Of a DNA stretch of 64,000 nucleotides, positions 61,771 through 64,000 are shown piece after piece (within the stretch, counting starts at the first letter, position 1; every line of letters starts with the position of its first letter). This DNA comes from Bacteroidota bacterium (GTDB lineage: Bacteria > Bacteroidota > Bacteroidia > Flavobacteriales > Weeksellaceae): positions 7,137-71,136 of the forward strand of contig JAFAFC010000035.1 in NCBI GenBank assembly GCA_023423715.1. Direction: 5' to 3'. Both the position numbers and the translations under genes were made by a program. The notes under the pieces were generated by a model that was not told where the DNA came from, searched no databases, and worked only from the letters and a program-made list of their open reading frames with translations.

Positions 61771-61778
61771 TAAATTTG
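61771..61778 (+). promoter_or_regulatory. -7 box TAAATTTG of panD, 4 bp from the ATG
   Basis: Exact TAnnTTTG match with a TTCG sequence 20 bp upstream resembling the -33 TTTG. The ATG follows after only 4 bp, so the transcript may be leaderless. Confidence 0.55.
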
Positions 61779-61782
61779 CGCC

Positions 61783-62133
61783 ATGTTAATTGAAGTATTT
61801 AAATCCAAGATTCACCGTGTGAAAGTCACGGAATCTGATCTTAATTATATTGGATCCATCACCATTGATGAAGATCTTATTGATGCTGCAGGACTTATTG
61901 TAGGGGAAAGAGTGTATATCGTGAACGTCAATAACGGTGAGCGTTTTGATACCTACGTGATTAAAGGAAAGCGTAAATCGGGTGAGATTTGCCTGAACGG
62001 ACCTGCAGCGCGTAAAGTACAGAAAGGCGATACGATTATTATCATCGCATATGCTCAAATGTCGCCTGAAGAAGCGAAAGTTTTTCAGCCAACGATTGTA
62101 TTTCCGAACGAAGAGACCAATCTTTTAACGTAA
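61783..62133 (+). CDS. panD: Aspartate 1-decarboxylase proenzyme
   Basis: A 116-residue PanD. The self-cleavage site Gly24-Ser25 lies in NYIGSITIDE, which yields the pyruvoyl cofactor. LNGPAARKVQKGDTIIIIAYAQM is the usual C-terminal block. It makes beta-alanine for pantothenate and CoA. Six bp separate it from a flippase-like gene. Confidence 0.95.
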   Translation: MLIEVFKSKIHRVKVTESDLNYIGSITIDEDLIDAAGLIVGERVYIVNVNNGERFDTYVIKGKRKSGEICLNGPAARKVQKGDTIIIIAYAQMSPEEAKVFQPTIVFPNEETNLLT

Positions 62134-62139
62134 GATTTT

Positions 62140-63198
62140 ATGGAAAACAAAACGACTTCTAGTCCGGTAAAAAACATCTTAACCATCGTTATCTCGCTTG
62201 CGTTTGCGGGATTTTTTTTATGGCTTGCCTTAAGAGGATTGGATTTTGAGGTGATTAAAGGAGCATTAGCAAAAGCAAATTATTCTTGGGTTTTGCTAGC
62301 AGCTGTTTTTGGATTGGGAGCCTATTGGTTTCGAGCGGTTCGATGGAATCTTTTATTAGAACCGATGGGACATAAAATTTCGAATAGCAATTCGTTGTGG
62401 TCAATTTCGTTTGGTTATTTAATGAACTTAACAATTCCTCGAAGTGGCGAATTAGCTCGTGCAACAGCGCTTTACGGTGTAGAGAAAGTTCCGGTTGATA
62501 AATCTTTTGGAACGATTATTTTGGAACGGGTAATCGATTTGGTTTGCATGCTCGTTTTTCTTGGCTTGACTTTGATTTTTAAGTATGATGTTATTTTTAG
62601 TTTCTACAAATTAGCCACGACGCAGAAGAAAGAAGAGAAGGTGACTGAACCAAATTGGTTTGAAAACATATTGTTGAGTATTGGAATTTCAGATTTTGGT
62701 CAATTTTATTTTGTTTTGAAAATTGGTTTGTTGGTATTAGTTGGAATAGCTATTCTTTATTTGGTCATCTTCAAACGTAAGAAACTGATTGATTTTGCTA
62801 AAGGTATTTTAGCAGGATTATTATCGATTTTCAAATTAGAGCAAAAAGGGAAGTTCTTTTTATTAACCGTTCTTATTTGGGTTTGCTATTATTTTGCAGC
62901 CTATTTAGTTTGTTTTTCCTTACCTGAAACTTCAGATTTTGGTTTTGCTGATGGTTTCTATCTTTTAGTAGTAGGAACTTTAGGAATGATTATTCCAGCT
63001 TCTGGGGGAATTGGAGCCTTTAACCTAGCGATGAAATTTGGTTTTATGGCCTTGTTTATTTCCATGGGGAAAGATGCAACGCTTGGTGGTGAAATTGGCT
63101 TAATTTATTCTTTTATTTCACTTCCGCTTCAGATTTGCTTGATGCTTGTCATGGGTTTGATTTCGATTCCTATGTTAGCGAAAGCACGGAAGTTCTAA
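62140..63198 (+). CDS. Flippase-like membrane protein (LPG synthase TM / YbhN family), copy 2
   Basis: A 352-residue protein with about eight hydrophobic helices. It has YWFRAVRWNLLLEPMG, FGYLMNLTIPRSGELARATALYGVEKVPVDKSFGTIILERVIDL (cited in part) and the C-terminal GTLGMIIPASGGIGAFN. It is a diverged homologue of the protein at 50072 but carries a longer polar loop near residue 165. Substrate unknown. It follows panD by 6 bp, so they share a transcript. Confidence 0.85.
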   Translation: MENKTTSSPVKNILTIVISLAFAGFFLWLALRGLDFEVIKGALAKANYSWVLLAAVFGLGAYWFRAVRWNLLLEPMGHKISNSNSLWSISFGYLMNLTIPRSGELARATALYGVEKVPVDKSFGTIILERVIDLVCMLVFLGLTLIFKYDVIFSFYKLATTQKKEEKVTEPNWFENILLSIGISDFGQFYFVLKIGLLVLVGIAILYLVIFKRKKLIDFAKGILAGLLSIFKLEQKGKFFLLTVLIWVCYYFAAYLVCFSLPETSDFGFADGFYLLVVGTLGMIIPASGGIGAFNLAMKFGFMALFISMGKDATLGGEIGLIYSFISLPLQICLMLVMGLISIPMLAKARKF

Positions 63199-63327
63199 AC
63201 GCCCATTCGCAATAGGGATAGCAGCGGTAGCCCGGAAGGAGGCGCGAGCGAAGCGAGCGTCGACTGAGGACTTTTAGCGAATAGCCCGACCCGAGAAGTG
63301 GCAATGAATAGGCGAGGGGATTGCCCA
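63199..63327 (+). ncRNA. GC-rich structured intergenic element, candidate non-coding RNA (Flavo-1-like?)
   Basis: About 125 bases that are far richer in G and C than the rest of the window. Contents: AATAGGGATAGCAGCGG, TAGCCCGG, the direct repeat GCGAGCG at 63244-63250 and 63253-63259, an inverted pair ATTCGC/GCGAAT (63205-63210 with 63277-63282) and a hairpin GGCAAT/ATTGCC (63300-63305 with 63320-63325). Similar GATAGNAGCGG elements recur in flavobacterial genomes from memory, and the Flavo-1 RNA motif of that group is a candidate. Strand is assumed from that resemblance. It encodes no plausible protein. Confidence 0.45.
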
Positions 63328-63379
63328 AAATCTACCCATCTAATTTTCAATTTTCGAATAAAAACTGACTTCAAAACAC

Positions 63380-63387
63380 TATCTTTG
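63380..63387 (+). promoter_or_regulatory. -7 box TATCTTTG of slyD
   Basis: Exact TAnnTTTG match 55 bp before the slyD ATG. The leader also contains AAGGAG at 63416-63421, one of the few Shine-Dalgarno-like sequences in the window, though about 20 bp from the start. Confidence 0.5.
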
Positions 63388-63442
63388 TACTAGTTACAAC
63401 GAACTTAAGTAAAACAAGGAGAAATCCTTAAATATCTAAAAA

Positions 63443-63943
63443 ATGACAGTAGACAACAATCATGTAGTTGCTCTTAGCTACACATTACACACTATTGAAG
63501 GAGATGGTGAAAAAGTTTTCGTAGAAGAAACAAATGGCGAAAATCCGCTTACTTTTTTATACGGTGTTGGAATGATGATTCCAAAATTTGAAAACGAAAT
63601 TAAAGGTCTTGCAGCGGGTGATAAAAAATCGTTCACTATTTCTCCAGCAGAGGCTTATGGTGAGAGACAAGACGATGCAATTGCTCAATTACCAGTTGAT
63701 ATGTTCCAAGAATCGGGTATGCCGCCAGTAGGTGCTATTTTGCCTCTTTCTGATAACCAAGGGAACAATTTCCAAGCGGTTGTGGTAGAAGTAACTCCAG
63801 AAATGGTTGTTGCAGATCTTAACCACCCAATGGCAGGGAAAACATTAAACTTCGACGTTGAAATCTTGAACACAAGACCAGCAACTGAAGAAGAACTTTC
63901 TCACGGTCACGCGCACGGTGTTGACGGAACAGAAGGTCACTAA
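63443..63943 (+). CDS. slyD: FKBP-type peptidyl-prolyl isomerase SlyD
   Basis: A 166-residue SlyD-like protein: FKBP half-domain NHVVALSYTLHTIEG and FLYGVGMMIPKFENEIKGL, IF-type chaperone insert (PAEAYGERQDDAIAQLPVDMF and around), then LNHPMAGKTLNFDVEIL closing the FKBP fold. The C-terminus is histidine-rich (SHGHAHGVDGTEGH), a likely nickel or other metal-binding tail. It acts in folding and metal delivery in the cytosol. Confidence 0.94.
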   Translation: MTVDNNHVVALSYTLHTIEGDGEKVFVEETNGENPLTFLYGVGMMIPKFENEIKGLAAGDKKSFTISPAEAYGERQDDAIAQLPVDMFQESGMPPVGAILPLSDNQGNNFQAVVVEVTPEMVVADLNHPMAGKTLNFDVEILNTRPATEEELSHGHAHGVDGTEGH

Positions 63944-64000
63944 GAAGAATTTCAGATTTTTGTCTGAATTTTAAATAGAATCGGGCGCCCAACGAAGTTG

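Noticed and set aside
1..64000. Search for tRNA, rRNA, CRISPR arrays, insertion sequences, phage or integrase genes
   Set aside because: None seen by eye on either strand; no transposase or integrase motifs, no regularly spaced repeats.
63976..64000. GC-rich bases at the extreme right edge that might begin another structured element
   Set aside because: Only about 25 bases are visible before the window ends; too little to judge.

Overview
The window is an AT-rich chromosomal segment from a member of the Flavobacteriia (phylum Bacteroidota). My guess within that class is the Chryseobacterium/Weeksellaceae side, but this is inference. The evidence is the gene content (a type IX secretion type B sorting domain, BshA for bacillithiol, DUF6427, DUF6341, DUF2851, DUF4254, DUF4292, OstA-like, START-like), the A-rich rather than Shine-Dalgarno-like leaders, and the repeated occurrence of the Bacteroidota promoter -7 box TAnnTTTG shortly before gene starts. 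I see no tRNA, rRNA, CRISPR array, insertion sequence, prophage or plasmid function. Nearly all of the window reads as ordinary core chromosome.

Layout. 1-4.0 kb: a partial DUF6427 membrane protein, a small DUF6341-like protein, a universal stress protein, two tandem duplicated secreted carboxypeptidase-regulatory-like proteins and a SIMPL protein. 4.0-9.0 kb (minus strand): GNAT, PspC-like, DUF2851, bshA and a GH3 hexosaminidase. 9.1-10.4 kb: a lipoprotein and deoD. 10.5-17.4 kb (minus strand): an envelope gene run of polysaccharide flippase, sugar nucleotidyltransferase, DUF4292 lipoprotein, EnvC-like factor, TatA, DUF4254, lipoprotein and ribA. 17.5-22.5 kb: pyrC, a YhhN-family protein and an M16 peptidase. 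22.5-35.7 kb: secreted and surface functions, including a 1201-residue calcium-repeat protein behind a 370-bp palindrome-rich leader, its small partner, a dienoyl-CoA-reductase-like SDR, a GH89 alpha-N-acetylglucosaminidase, an M1 peptidase, an EEP-family phosphodiesterase and a T9SS type B cargo protein.

35.9-38.5 kb is clpB on the minus strand. 38.7-45.2 kb is a phenylacetate (paa) catabolic operon with the order paaE, an unknown 85-residue gene, paaA, paaB, paaC, paaD, paaG, paaH, paaI. paaK, paaZ, paaF and paaJ are not in the window. Three of its gaps carry imperfect palindromes. 45.2-49.0 kb (minus strand): FAH-family hydrolase, DnaQ-like exonuclease, pssA and a GT39 glycosyltransferase. 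49.1-50.9 kb: a frameshifted polyprenyl-phosphate GT2 glycosyltransferase and a flippase-like membrane protein. 51.0-59.6 kb: DUF2147, pdhB, kup, a Fur-family regulator without the usual CxxC pair, an OstA-like LPS-transport protein, a class III aminotransferase, a START-like protein and a degenerate class IV aminotransferase. 59.8-64 kb: yqgE, pdxH, HU, panD, a second flippase-like protein, a GC-rich structured element that looks like a non-coding RNA, and slyD.

The clearest functional themes are envelope and glycan construction, secreted hydrolysis of peptides and amino-sugar glycans, and aerobic phenylacetate degradation. I found no convincing new multi-gene system. The items most worth a second look are the GC-rich element near 63.2 kb, the palindromes inside the paa operon, the palindrome-rich leader near 22.6-22.9 kb, the Fur homologue lacking its cysteine pair and the frameshifted GT2 gene.
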